This document shows positions 16,454 to 24,837 of a stretch of 38,920 nt of DNA, in pieces (positions within the stretch are counted from its first letter, which is position 1; every line of letters begins with the position of its first letter). The stretch spans positions 1-38,920 of the forward strand of contig CAJUNQ010000115.1 in NCBI GenBank assembly GCA_910587835.1, in the 5' to 3' direction. This DNA is from an uncultured Oscillospiraceae bacterium (GTDB lineage: Bacteria; Bacillota; Clostridia; Oscillospirales; Acutalibacteraceae). A program made the translations under genes and the position numbers. The notes below the pieces were generated by a model, which made no database searches, was not told the origin of the DNA, and saw nothing but the letters and a program-made list of their open reading frames with translations.

Positions 16454-16773
16454 GCGTTTGTGGCCCCTGTGAGGGCAGTGTGGGGCGAATAGGACGGAAC
16501 TGAAGAAAGTTAGCGGCACCGGCCCAGAACACCGTTTTGGGGCATTTGTGACGATTTGTGAGGGCGCAATCGGTAGAACCGGAAAGGTGCGGAATATGCA
16601 AGATGGTGGAAAAATATCCAGACCAAAAGAGCGCAGAAAACCGTCAAAAAGATAAGCAGGTTAAAGTGCGGGGTCGGCCCGCACGAGTGACATCGTCCGG
16701 CAGAGCCGGTCGGTAGGGAAAAATCAGAGATTACCGGCCCCTGAAATCAGGGGTCGGTCAGAAGGGAGAGCTT
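16454..16773. other. 320-bp non-coding region containing the candidate oriT
   Basis: No supported gene. The right half is rich in inverted repeats next to the mobilization genes (separate entry). The left half shows nothing I can name. Confidence 0.6.
16666..16757 (+). other. Candidate origin of transfer (oriT)
   Basis: Two inverted repeats sit just before the mobilization genes. GTGCGGG (16666-16672) pairs perfectly with CCCGCAC (16678-16684). An 11-bp arm (16734-16744) pairs with 16747-16757 with one mismatch. Between them lies GTGACATCGTCCGGC, which could hold a nick site. Position, GC-rich repeats and the adjacent accessory and relaxase genes fit a MOBP-type oriT. The nick position is not identifiable by eye. 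Confidence 0.5.
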
Positions 16774-17181
16774 TTGAGCGAGAAAAAGCAAAAATATGCG
16801 TACTGGATGCGGCCGTCAATGGTCGCTGAAATAGAGGAAATGCTATCAGCGGCGAACGCCACCTCAAAAAGCGACTTCGTTTGCATGGCGGTTGAGTTCT
16901 ATATAGGGTATCTCCGGCAGCAGAAAAACATCAATTACTTGGCTCCTATGTTGGCGGGAGCAATCAAGGGCGAGGTACGTTCCCTCGGCAAAGATGTGTG
17001 CGAGATGCTGTTCAAGCTGGCAGTGGAGATGGGGATTATCAGCAACATCACTGCGGCAGTCAATGATATTCCAGATGATTCTCTGGATACTTTAAGGCTA
17101 AATGTTGCGCAAGAGGTAGCGCGGACAAATGGGATTCTGACCTTTGAAGATGCCGACGAGTGGCAGAATGGAGGTGGCTGA
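16774..17181 (+). CDS. Mobilization accessory protein (MobC/ribbon-helix-helix-like)
   Basis: A 135-residue protein starting at TTG (16774), 5 bp after a GGGAGAG site. The N-terminal part (about residues 8-50, WMRPSMVAEIEEMLSAANA then KSDFVCMAVEFYIGYL) resembles a ribbon-helix-helix DNA-binding domain, as in accessory proteins that bind oriT and help the relaxase. The rest is helical. It is directly downstream of the inverted repeats and overlaps the relaxase reading frame, as mobC genes usually do. The family assignment rests on fold pattern and position. Confidence 0.7.
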   Translation: MSEKKQKYAYWMRPSMVAEIEEMLSAANATSKSDFVCMAVEFYIGYLRQQKNINYLAPMLAGAIKGEVRSLGKDVCEMLFKLAVEMGIISNITAAVNDIPDDSLDTLRLNVAQEVARTNGILTFEDADEWQNGGG

Positions 17182-18536
17182 TTACGGCGAAAATTATTGT
17201 CACTAGCAGGTATATGCGGAACACCCCAAAGCGTTCGGCAACGGACTTGGTGAAGTATATGGGTACCCGTGAAGGAGTTGAGAAGGTAGCTGATGGCTTA
17301 GATAACTCCCTAGCCACAGTCCGTCAGCAGAGATTGGTGAAAGACATCCTTAAGTTCGATCCTTCCTCAAAGGACTATTTGGAATATAGTGACTACGAAA
17401 AATCTCCCACCAAGAGCAATGCCAGTGAGTTTATTGACGCATTCATAGAGCGTAACGCTGACCGCATTGGGGAAATGGATAAGCTGGTCAGCTACATGGC
17501 GGAGCGCCCTGGGGTGGAAAAGCTAGGGCCACACGGGCTGTTTAGTCAGACCGATGACAAGATAGATTTGGATTCCGTCGCGGAGATCGTAGGGCATCAC
17601 AAGGGTATCATCTGGACGCACGTTATCAGTTTGCACCGTGAAGATGCCGAGCGCTTGGGGTACAACAATGCTGAGGCGTGGCGGGAATTGATGCGGAGGA
17701 ACGTCACTGAGCTAGCTGAGGCTCAGAAAATCGACATCAGTAACCTGCAATGGTATGGTGCATTTCATAATACCACACACCATCCTCATATGCACTTGCT
17801 AGTCTATTCCAAGGACGCAAAACAGGGTTGGTTGACGAAAAATGGGATTGCTGAACTGCGGAGCACGCTAGGTAACGACATCTTTCACATGGAGCAATAC
17901 AAACTGTTTACAATGGAAACAGACCTCCGCAACCGTCTGAAAAAGGAAAGTAATCTGGAAATGGAAAAACTGCTTGCGAAAATTCGTGAGTCATATGCGC
18001 CTACTTCTGAAATAGAAATGCTGTTTTTGAAACTGGTTTCGCAGCTAAAAACCTGCAAAGGGCGCAAGCAGTATGGATATTTGCCGAAAGATGTTAAGGA
18101 CACGGTCAACAGAATTGTGGCTGAGCTTGCAAAAGACGATAACATCGCAAAGTTGAATTCGGAGTGGAACAAGATCAACCGGGAAAAATTATCGCTGTAT
18201 TTTGAGAAGAAGGGGCCGGACATTTCCCTGGAGGATAACCCCGAGTTCCGCAGTATCAAGAATATTATCGTGCGGAGCGCGACACTGGCTATGAGGATTA
18301 TGGAAGCGGAACACTCTCAAAATTTTGATGCAGGAGGTGCGATTCGGTCAGTGGTCAACGCTCTGTGTAAGTTGATTTCAAAAAGTTATGACAAGAGGGT
18401 AGCACAGCTAAATACTCAGATTGACAGTAAGCTCAGAAGTAAAATAGAGCAGAAGAAGGCGGCGCATGGGCTGAAAACAGAGCGCAGTGTCCAACAGGAT
18501 ATGGATGACGATGAGGCTTTTGGGATGAGAATGTAG
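17160..18536 (+). CDS. Relaxase, MobP-type (MobP3/MobL-like)
   Basis: Up to 458 residues. Relaxases nick oriT and lead the transferred strand. The histidine triad is clear in NTTHHPHMHLL (H207, H208, H210, H212), and the N-terminal TSRYMRN segment holds the candidate nucleophile tyrosine near residue 18. The C-terminal half is helical and charged. No type IV secretion genes or coupling protein are in the window, so the element is mobilizable and would rely on another element's conjugation machinery. The start is uncertain: GTG 17160 has no ribosome site. A GGAGG at 17170-17174 would suit an unusual ATT start at 17181, giving a protein beginning ITAKIIVTSRY, like known relatives, and coupled to the upstream stop. 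Confidence 0.87.
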   Translation: MAEWRWLITAKIIVTSRYMRNTPKRSATDLVKYMGTREGVEKVADGLDNSLATVRQQRLVKDILKFDPSSKDYLEYSDYEKSPTKSNASEFIDAFIERNADRIGEMDKLVSYMAERPGVEKLGPHGLFSQTDDKIDLDSVAEIVGHHKGIIWTHVISLHREDAERLGYNNAEAWRELMRRNVTELAEAQKIDISNLQWYGAFHNTTHHPHMHLLVYSKDAKQGWLTKNGIAELRSTLGNDIFHMEQYKLFTMETDLRNRLKKESNLEMEKLLAKIRESYAPTSEIEMLFLKLVSQLKTCKGRKQYGYLPKDVKDTVNRIVAELAKDDNIAKLNSEWNKINREKLSLYFEKKGPDISLEDNPEFRSIKNIIVRSATLAMRIMEAEHSQNFDAGGAIRSVVNALCKLISKSYDKRVAQLNTQIDSKLRSKIEQKKAAHGLKTERSVQQDMDDDEAFGMRM

Positions 18537-18540
18537 TCCC

Positions 18541-18570
18541 CTCAAATTTTGCGGTGCAAAACAAAGAATA
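18541..18570 (+). repeat. Diverged copy 4 of the cargo-border repeat
   Basis: CTCAAATTTTGCG, GTGC and AAACAAAGAA match the border repeats at 1591-1619 and 14721-14743 with a few changes. It lies between the relaxase stop and the integrase, the same place as the copy at 2-32 relative to the other integrase. Confidence 0.55.
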
Positions 18571-18664
18571 CGGTTTTAGGGAAACCAGAAAAAGTAAGAA
18601 AAATGTCAGTGGACATACGCGGGGGCTATGTGGTAGTGTTGGAGTCAAGAAAGGGGGCCAAGAT

Positions 18665-19813
18665 ATGGCAAAACGCAGAGCAAATGGCGAGGGCAACATA
18701 CGCAAGCGCAAGGACGGTCGCTGGGAGGGACGGTACACCGCAGGCCGTGATCCTGAGTCCGGCAAGGTGATTTACAGGAACGTGCTTGGGAAAACCCAGG
18801 CCGAAGTCAAGGAGAAACTTGCCCGGGCCATCGAGGATAGCAAAGGCTTGGACGTGGTCAAGGCCGGTCAGTACACGGTTGGCCAGTGGATGGACGTATG
18901 GTTTGAGAACTACGCTAAAATCAAGGTACGACCATCCTCGCACAAAACCTATAAAGGTTATATCGAAAATCACATCAAGCCGAGCATCGGCAAGATACCT
19001 CTCAGTAAGCTGACCACGCTGGAAGTCCAAGCCCTTTACAGAAAGCTGTTGACCAGCGGTAGGGTAGAGAGGACAGAATCTCAACAGCAACCCAAGGGCC
19101 TAAGTGCCAAAACTGTGCGGAACATAAACCAGGTGATTTCATCTGCGATGGAGCTTGCCAAAAGCCAAAAACTCATCTCCACCAACCCCACGGATGGTTG
19201 TGCCCTGCCAAAGGTAGAGCACCAAGAGATGAAAACGCTGACCGCAGACCAACTAGTTGCCTTCTTCCGCGAGGCCAAGAACAGCGGTGTGTTTGAGATG
19301 TACTACCTGGAACTGGCAACAGGGTTACGCCGGGGCGAACTGTTGGGCTTGAAGTGGGATGACATCAACCTGGACATAGGTGTTATCCAAGTAAAACGAC
19401 AGGTCGCCAGAATCGACGGAGAGGTGGTAGAGGCCCCGCTGAAGACAAAAAATTCCTATCGCACGCTGTCCATTGGGGCAGACGCGATAGAAATTCTCAG
19501 AGAGCAGAGGAGCAAAGTAGCAGGCGAGTATGTGTTTCCCTCACCCAACGGCGGGCCGATTTCGCCAGACAGCGTCCTCCATATGCTACATCGGGTACTT
19601 GAAAGGGCGGGGCTACCCAAGATACGGTTCCATGATCTCCGCCACACGTTTTCGACGCTGGCTCTCCAAAATGGTGTGGACATCAAGACGGTTTCCGGAA
19701 TGCTGGGCCACTACTCGGCAGGATTCACCCTGGACACCTACGCCCACGTTACCACCGCCGCACAGAAAGAAGCGGCCCGGACGATGGACAACTTACTATC
19801 CGACAGCGTTTAG
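18665..19813 (+). CDS. Tyrosine integrase of the 18.5-kb element
   Basis: A 382-residue tyrosine recombinase with the complete catalytic set R222, H323-x-x-R326, H349 and Y359, and the same N-terminal arm-binding and core-binding domains as its relative at 127-1275. The two differ at a small number of residues but at many silent sites. ATG 18665 follows AAAGGGGG. It lies about 108 bp from the attachment core at 19921. Paired ATGGGTCAG repeats and a hairpin lie in between. It should catalyse insertion at the 3' end of the tRNA-fMet gene and excision with the excisionase-like protein at 15882. Confidence 0.96.
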   Translation: MAKRRANGEGNIRKRKDGRWEGRYTAGRDPESGKVIYRNVLGKTQAEVKEKLARAIEDSKGLDVVKAGQYTVGQWMDVWFENYAKIKVRPSSHKTYKGYIENHIKPSIGKIPLSKLTTLEVQALYRKLLTSGRVERTESQQQPKGLSAKTVRNINQVISSAMELAKSQKLISTNPTDGCALPKVEHQEMKTLTADQLVAFFREAKNSGVFEMYYLELATGLRRGELLGLKWDDINLDIGVIQVKRQVARIDGEVVEAPLKTKNSYRTLSIGADAIEILREQRSKVAGEYVFPSPNGGPISPDSVLHMLHRVLERAGLPKIRFHDLRHTFSTLALQNGVDIKTVSGMLGHYSAGFTLDTYAHVTTAAQKEAARTMDNLLSDSV

Positions 19814-19835
19814 AAGTACCCGGTCGTTTCCCCGT

Positions 19836-19856
19836 ATGGGTCAGCGCATGGGTCAG
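19836..19856 (+). promoter_or_regulatory. Paired ATGGGTCAG repeats, right end of second element
   Basis: ATGGGTCAG at 19836-19844 and 19848-19856, 12 bp apart, 65 bp from the attachment core. This is the same arrangement as at 1298-1318 and 1532-1552, so putative integrase arm sites. Confidence 0.5.
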
Positions 19857-19890
19857 GTAAGGGAAACAAAGGGAAAAAGCAAAATGAAAT

Positions 19891-19916
19891 CCCCGGAAAC
19901 CCTAGAGTTTCCGGGG
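19891..19916 (+). terminator. Hairpin after the second integrase
   Basis: CCCCGGAAAC (19891-19900) pairs with GTTTCCGGGG (19907-19916) across 6 bases. The minus strand reads a T-rich run after it, so it could also end transcription of the tRNA-fMet gene, which points this way. Confidence 0.6.
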
Positions 19917-19998
<82 letters not shown>

Positions 19999-20027
19999 AT
20001 ATTCGCGCCGCTCTTGACGACTTTGTT

Positions 20028-20056
20028 ATTATACTACACCCAAAAGAAAATTGCAA
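20028..20056 (-). promoter_or_regulatory. Promoter of tRNA-fMet
   Basis: On the minus strand TTGCAA (20056 to 20051) and TATAAT (20033 to 20028) are 17 bp apart, with the -10 element about 30 bp upstream of the tRNA 5' end. Because the elements enter at the 3' side, this promoter stays connected to the complete tRNA. Confidence 0.7.
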
Positions 20057-20112
20057 GTACTTTTTTCAAATTTTTTCAAAAAGTTTTTCCGTCAAAGAAT
20101 TGGGAAAGCCCC

Positions 20113-20141
20113 TTTCCATCAGGGCCAGGTTATGGTATACT
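20113..20141 (+). promoter_or_regulatory. Promoter of the small ORF-hprK operon
   Basis: TTTCCA (20113-20118) and TATACT (20136-20141) are 17 bp apart, with an extended -10 TGG directly before TATACT. It lies about 45 bp upstream of the start at 20188. Confidence 0.65.
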
Positions 20142-20187
20142 ATAAGTCTAGCCAAGTCATTGCGGAGAATGAAAGGAAGAAGCATTT

Positions 20188-20367
20188 ATGTTGGACGAGC
20201 TGGGCGTCAGCGCGGGTACGGCGCTGGTGGTGCTGACTGCGCTGTATTTCATTGTGAAATGGGCGGTGAAAAACGGCGTGAAGGAGGCCCTGAAGGACTG
20301 GAAGCCAAAACGCGGAGCCCCCGGTCCTCGGGATGATGCCGAAGAGGATGCCGGGGAGGACGGCTAG
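20188..20367 (+). CDS. Small single-pass membrane protein
   Basis: A 59-residue ORF with ATG after AAAGGAAGAAG. Residues 8-24 (SAGTALVVLTALYFIVK) form one hydrophobic segment, followed by a basic-amphipathic stretch and an acidic tail rich in D, E and G. It is first in a likely operon with hprK, 37 bp apart and after a good promoter. Base composition is like its neighbours. I recognise no family, and its function is unknown. Confidence 0.7.
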   Translation: MLDELGVSAGTALVVLTALYFIVKWAVKNGVKEALKDWKPKRGAPGPRDDAEEDAGEDG

Positions 20368-20404
20368 ACCGGCCGCTTAAAATCATTTGAGAGGATGACA
20401 GCAT

Positions 20405-21370
20405 ATGACAGAAGAGTATACCCTGCCGCTATCCAAAATTATAGAGAACCAAGGCTTGGAGCCCCTTTACCTGCCCCGGGACCCCAGCCTGATTCTGGTG
20501 CGCTCTCGGGACGTGAACCGGCCGGGCTTGGAGCTTAACGGCTTTTGCGACTATTTTGACCCCAACCGCATTGCGATAATCGGCCGCTCGGAGATGGGCA
20601 TGCTGGACCGCTTCAGCCTGGAGCAGAAGACGGAGGACATTGAACGCTACTTTGCCCTGCACCCGGTGGCGGTGATTCTGGCCCGGGGCATCCGCCCCTG
20701 GGACGCCATGCTGGAGGCTGCGGAGCGGTACGAAATCCCCCTGCTCTCCTCCCAGGACACCACCTCCAGCGCCCTTGCCAGCCTGGTGGCGTTTTTGAAT
20801 GTGGAGCTGGCCCCCCGCATCACCCGCCACGGGGTGCTGATGGAGGTCTACGGCGAGGGCATTCTGCTGGTGGGTGACAGCGGCGTGGGCAAGTCAGAGG
20901 CCGCGATTGAGCTCATCAAGCGGGGCCACCGGCTGATTGCCGACGACGCTGTGGAGATCCGCCGGGTGTCCAGCATCTCCCTGGTGGGGCAGGCCCCTGA
21001 GAATATCCGCCATTTTATTGAGCTGCGAGGCATCGGGGTCATCAATGCCCAGCGCATTTTCGGCACCGGCGCGGTAAAGCCCAGTCAGAAAATTGAGCTG
21101 GCTATTAAAATGGAGCCCTGGGACGCCTCAAAGGTCTACGACCGCATGGGCATGGAGAACGCCTTTACTGAGATATTAGGCATTCGGGTGCCGGTTATCA
21201 CCATTCCCGTAAAGCCCGGGCGAAATCTGGCGGTGATTATCGAGGTGGCCGCCATGAACAACCGGCAGAAGAAGATGGGCTACAACGCTGCCCATGAGCT
21301 GCTGAGCAACATGGGCGTGGATATGGACGGCATGGACGGGGATACGGTGCAGATGGACCTGGATATCTGA
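20405..21370 (+). CDS. hprK: HPr kinase/phosphorylase
   Basis: A 321-residue cytoplasmic enzyme that phosphorylates the PTS protein HPr on serine 46, and removes that phosphate, in response to sugar status. In Gram-positive bacteria this drives carbon catabolite repression through CcpA. The N-terminal domain (1-130) is followed by the kinase domain with P-loop GDSGVGKS (157-164), the upstream H142 in RHGVLMEVYG, and the HprK signature ELRGIGVINAQRIFGTGAV. Length is typical. It is followed by murB (51 bp), rapZ, a kinase, whiA and dnaE on the same strand. The adjacency of hprK, rapZ and whiA is common in Firmicutes. Confidence 0.97.
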   Translation: MTEEYTLPLSKIIENQGLEPLYLPRDPSLILVRSRDVNRPGLELNGFCDYFDPNRIAIIGRSEMGMLDRFSLEQKTEDIERYFALHPVAVILARGIRPWDAMLEAAERYEIPLLSSQDTTSSALASLVAFLNVELAPRITRHGVLMEVYGEGILLVGDSGVGKSEAAIELIKRGHRLIADDAVEIRRVSSISLVGQAPENIRHFIELRGIGVINAQRIFGTGAVKPSQKIELAIKMEPWDASKVYDRMGMENAFTEILGIRVPVITIPVKPGRNLAVIIEVAAMNNRQKKMGYNAAHELLSNMGVDMDGMDGDTVQMDLDI

Positions 21371-21421
21371 CGCCGGCCGGGCATATGATAGAAAAAGGAC
21401 AGCACAGAGAGGAGGCTGCTT

Positions 21422-22348
21422 ATGGGAGCGGTGAGGGATTACAGGGTTGTGGACCGAACAGCGGCAGCGTTGGGCTGCAGCTGCCGGGCGGAGGAGCCTC
21501 TGGCCCCGCGCACGACCTTTCAGATCGGCGGACCGGCGGACCGGCTGATCACGGTGGAGACCAGCGCCCAGCTGGAGGGCCTGCTGCCGGTGCTGGCAGA
21601 GGAGGACATCCCTGTGCTGCTGCTGGGCCGGGGCTCCAACCTGCTGGTGGGGGACAGGGGCTTTCGGGGGGCGGCGTTGTGCCTTGCTGGGCAGTTCCGC
21701 CAGGTAGCTCTGCTGCCGGACGGGGTGACCCTGCGGGCCGGGGCGGGAGCGTCTTTGGCCTCTGCCTGCGCCTTTGCCCGGGAAAAGGCCCTTACCGGCC
21801 TGGAATTCGCCTGGGGCATCCCGGGCTCGGTGGGGGGCGCGGTGTATATGAACGCCGGGGCCTATGGGGGCGAAATCAAGGACGTGGCCGTCAGGGTCCT
21901 TCATGTGGACAGAAAGGGCGTTCCCGGAGAGTACACAGGCGCCGAACTGGCCTTTTCCTACCGCCGCAGCCCTTACACCGGGTCCGGCAAGGCCATCACC
22001 TTTGCCGAGTTCCGGCTGTCCCCGGGAGACCCGGAGGCAGTGGCCGGAAGGATGGAGGAGCTGATGGCCCGCCGCAAGGCCAAGCAGCCCTACGACATGC
22101 CCAGCGCGGGCAGCGTGTTCAAGCGGCCTGCCGTGGGCTATGCGGCGGCGCTCATTGACCAGTGCGGGCTGAAGGGCCGGTCTGTGGGCGGGGCGCAGGT
22201 CAGCGAAAAGCACGGGGGCTTTATTGTCAACACCGGCGGGGCCACCTGCCGGGACGTGCTGGCGTTGATGGAGCTGATTCAGGATACCGTGCGCCGGCAG
22301 ACCGGCACGGAGCTAGAGCCTGAGGTCCGGGTGACCGGGGAAGGGTAA
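21422..22348 (+). CDS. murB: UDP-N-acetylenolpyruvoylglucosamine reductase
   Basis: A 308-residue FAD enzyme that reduces UDP-GlcNAc-enolpyruvate to UDP-MurNAc, the second committed step of peptidoglycan synthesis. The FAD-binding part has TTFQIGGPADRL and LLGRGSNLLVGDRGF, then GIPGSVGGAVYMNAGAYGGE. The catalytic serine lies in SAGSVFKRP, and the C-terminal domain ends with HGGFIVNTGGAT. The shape is the short type II MurB usual in Firmicutes. ATG 21422 follows GAGAGGAGG. rapZ starts 13 bp after its stop. Confidence 0.96.
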   Translation: MGAVRDYRVVDRTAAALGCSCRAEEPLAPRTTFQIGGPADRLITVETSAQLEGLLPVLAEEDIPVLLLGRGSNLLVGDRGFRGAALCLAGQFRQVALLPDGVTLRAGAGASLASACAFAREKALTGLEFAWGIPGSVGGAVYMNAGAYGGEIKDVAVRVLHVDRKGVPGEYTGAELAFSYRRSPYTGSGKAITFAEFRLSPGDPEAVAGRMEELMARRKAKQPYDMPSAGSVFKRPAVGYAAALIDQCGLKGRSVGGAQVSEKHGGFIVNTGGATCRDVLALMELIQDTVRRQTGTELEPEVRVTGEG

Positions 22349-22361
22349 GGAGGAACAGGGA

Positions 22362-23222
22362 ATGGAATTTGTGGTGGTAACGGGCCTTTCCGGGGCAGGA
22401 AAGACCCAGGCCATGCACTCAATGGAGGACATCGGCTTTTTTTGTGTGGACAATCTGCCCCCGGCGCTGATCCCTGTGTTTTACGATCTGTGCCTCAAGT
22501 CGGAGAGCGCGATGGACCGGGTGGCGGTAGTGACGGACACCCGGGGCGGCGAGCTGTTCAAATCCTTTTTCACGGCAATGGAGTCGCTGAAAATGGAGGA
22601 CAAATCTTACCGCATCCTGTTTCTGGACGCCTCTGACGGCATTCTGGTGCGGCGTTTTAAAGAGACCCGGCGCAAGCACCCTCTTTCAGACGACCTGGGG
22701 GGCTCTTTAGAGCAGGCCGTACGTCTGGAAAGAGAGATGCTGCGGCCGGTGCGGGAGAGCGCGGACTTTGTCATTGACACGGCCAGCCTGTCCCCAGCCC
22801 AGCTGAAGGGGCGCATTGCCGAGCTGTTCCTCACCAGCGCCAGCGACTCGCTGGCCGTGCACTGCATCAGCTTTGGCTTCAAGTTCGGCATTCCGATGGA
22901 GGCCGACCTGGTGCTGGATGTGCGCTGTCTGCCCAATCCCTTTTACGACCAGCAGCTGCGCCCCAAAACCGGCCTGGACCCGGCAGTGCGGGACTATGTG
23001 ATGGAAAATGAGGAGACCCGGGGCTTTTTGAGCCGCTACACCGCCCTGCTGGACTATCTGCTGCCCCTCTACGCGAAAGAGGGCAAAAGCCAGCTGGTGG
23101 TGGCTATGGGCTGCACCGGCGGGCATCACCGGTCTGTGGCCCTGGCCCAGTACACCTGCGACTACCTGTGCGGCAAGGGTGTAAAGGCCAGCGTCACCCA
23201 CCGGGACATACAGAGAGGATAG
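22362..23222 (+). CDS. rapZ: RapZ-type RNase adapter/nucleotide-binding protein
   Basis: A 286-residue cytoplasmic protein. The N-terminal P-loop domain has GLSGAGKT (8-15) and the C-terminal domain has GCTGGHHRSVALAQ near residues 247-260. In E. coli RapZ binds glucosamine-6-phosphate and steers RNase E to a small RNA controlling glmS. In Firmicutes the homologue (YvcJ) has a less clear role linked to competence and nucleotide sensing. The position between murB and whiA is typical of the conserved yvcJ-yvcK-whiA cluster, though the yvcK-like gene is not seen here. Confidence 0.95.
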   Translation: MEFVVVTGLSGAGKTQAMHSMEDIGFFCVDNLPPALIPVFYDLCLKSESAMDRVAVVTDTRGGELFKSFFTAMESLKMEDKSYRILFLDASDGILVRRFKETRRKHPLSDDLGGSLEQAVRLEREMLRPVRESADFVIDTASLSPAQLKGRIAELFLTSASDSLAVHCISFGFKFGIPMEADLVLDVRCLPNPFYDQQLRPKTGLDPAVRDYVMENEETRGFLSRYTALLDYLLPLYAKEGKSQLVVAMGCTGGHHRSVALAQYTCDYLCGKGVKASVTHRDIQRG

Positions 23223-23234
23223 GAGGGAGCCGGA

Positions 23235-23831
23235 ATGAACAGCGTCTGCGTGCTGGTGGCGGGTATGCCCGCCTCGGGCAAAAGCCGCATGGCCCGGGAG
23301 CTCTCTGCCCGGCTGGGCCTGCCCATGCTCTCGAAGGACGATATCAAGGAGCTTTTGTACGACACGGTGGGCTTTTGCAGCCGGGAGGAAAAGGTGGCCC
23401 TGGGCGTGGGAGCGATGGAGGCCATGTACTACGCCGCCCGGCAGGTGCTGGGCCAGGGGTCCTCGGTAATTTTGGAGAATAATTTTGAAGACGCCTCTCT
23501 GCCGGGCCTGAGGGCGCTGCTGGCCGGCTGTCATGCCAGGCCGGTGACCGTTATGCTCACCGGGGAGCCGGAGGCCGTTTACCAACGCTTTGTGGCCCGG
23601 GACCAGTCCCCGGAACGCCACCGAGGCCATGTGGTGAACACTTGCTACCCCGAGCCAAAGGGAGAGGGGACGGTCTGTCCGCCCATTACCCTGGAGCAGT
23701 TTGTGTCAGGTTTTACCGCCCGGGGCATGGCCCGGTTTGACATAGGCGGGCCCCGGGTCACGGTGGACGTGACGGAGTTTGCCAAAATCAATTATGACGC
23801 GGTGGCGGAGCAGGTGCGGCGGCACCTGTAA
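23235..23831 (+). CDS. P-loop kinase-like ATP-binding protein
   Basis: A 198-residue protein of the AAA_33/zeta-type kinase fold. Walker A GMPASGKS is at residues 10-17, followed by a segment LGLPMLSKDDIKELLYD that fits substrate and metal contacts of small-molecule kinases, and SSVILENNF for the core strand. It starts 12 bp after the rapZ stop with GGAGGGAG, at the place where many Firmicutes carry yvcK, but it is not YvcK. The substrate is unknown. Candidates by fold are small hydroxyl or sugar compounds. The function is not inferable from context. Confidence 0.85.
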   Translation: MNSVCVLVAGMPASGKSRMARELSARLGLPMLSKDDIKELLYDTVGFCSREEKVALGVGAMEAMYYAARQVLGQGSSVILENNFEDASLPGLRALLAGCHARPVTVMLTGEPEAVYQRFVARDQSPERHRGHVVNTCYPEPKGEGTVCPPITLEQFVSGFTARGMARFDIGGPRVTVDVTEFAKINYDAVAEQVRRHL

Positions 23832-23863
23832 AGCGGTGGAGTTTACAGGCGGGGGTGGGGTAT

Positions 23864-24799
23864 ATGTCGTTTACCGCACAAATTAAAGGGGAGCTGTGCA
23901 GACAGGAGCTTCACAGGTCCTGCTGCCTGCGGGGTGAGTGCTATGGGCTGTGGCTGTTCTCCCGGTGCTTTTCTATAAAGGAGAACACATTTACAACCGA
24001 AAACGCCCCTGCGGCCCGCCGGATGCTGGAGCTGGCGGCGGCAGGGGCAGGCGTCTCTGGCCAGCTGAGCTATGGGGTGAGCCGGAGAAAACGCCCGGCC
24101 TACCGGGTGAGCCTGCCTGAGGAGCAGGAGCGTCTGCGGCTGTTGGAGGCCTTTGGGCACACCGGGCGGGAGCCCAATCTGCGAATCAACCGGGCCGCGC
24201 TGGAGGGAGACTGCTGTCAGGCGGCGTTCCTCCGGGGGGCCTTTTTGGCCTGCGGCACAGTCAGCGACCCCAACAAAGGCTATCATCTGGAATTCGCCGC
24301 CCCCTACAAAAACCTGGCCGGAGACCTGTATACCCTGCTGGGAGAGGCCGGAGGCCTGGGCATTGGCCCGGCGGTGGTGCGCCGTTCCGGGGGGTACGGG
24401 GTGTATTTAAAGGACAGCGCCCAGATTGAGGACCTGCTCACCTATCTGGGCGCTGCCGGGGCCTCGATGGAGCTGATGCAGGTGAAGATGCTGAAGGAGG
24501 CCCGGAACAATATCAACCGCAAAACCAATTTTGAGACCGCAAACATGGATAAGACCTACTCTGCCGCTGCCCGGCAGATTGCCGCCATTGCCGCCATCAG
24601 CGACTGCCGGGGGCTTGCCAGTCTGCCCGACGGCCTGCGGGAGCTGGCGGAGCTGCGGCTCAGCGACCCGGAGCTGACTCTGCGGGAGCTGGGCCAGTGT
24701 CTGGGGGTCAGCCGCAGCGGGGTGAACCGCAGGCTGCAAAAGCTGGTGGAGCTGGGGGAGGCTATCATCGCGGAAAAGGGCGTTGACGGAATTATGTAA
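23864..24799 (+). CDS. whiA: DNA-binding regulator WhiA
   Basis: A 311-residue protein with an N-terminal LAGLIDADG-homing-endonuclease-like fold (about residues 10-200, without nuclease residues) and a C-terminal helix-turn-helix (LTLRELGQCLGVSRSGVNRRLQKL). WhiA controls sporulation genes in Streptomyces and affects cell division and chromosome separation in Bacillus. I take ATG 23864 as start because family members begin MSFT. A GTG nine bases earlier is possible. RNNINRKTNFETANMDKT is the conserved linker motif. It is followed by dnaE. Confidence 0.95.
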   Translation: MSFTAQIKGELCRQELHRSCCLRGECYGLWLFSRCFSIKENTFTTENAPAARRMLELAAAGAGVSGQLSYGVSRRKRPAYRVSLPEEQERLRLLEAFGHTGREPNLRINRAALEGDCCQAAFLRGAFLACGTVSDPNKGYHLEFAAPYKNLAGDLYTLLGEAGGLGIGPAVVRRSGGYGVYLKDSAQIEDLLTYLGAAGASMELMQVKMLKEARNNINRKTNFETANMDKTYSAAARQIAAIAAISDCRGLASLPDGLRELAELRLSDPELTLRELGQCLGVSRSGVNRRLQKLVELGEAIIAEKGVDGIM

Positions 24800-24837
24800 A
24801 GCGTCTGTAAGTTATGTCGACAGAAAGGGGTGAGCCT

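Noticed and set aside
20001..20012. Another copy of the cargo-border repeat next to the tRNA (GCGCCGCT)
   Set aside because: Only eight bases match, and the flanks differ.
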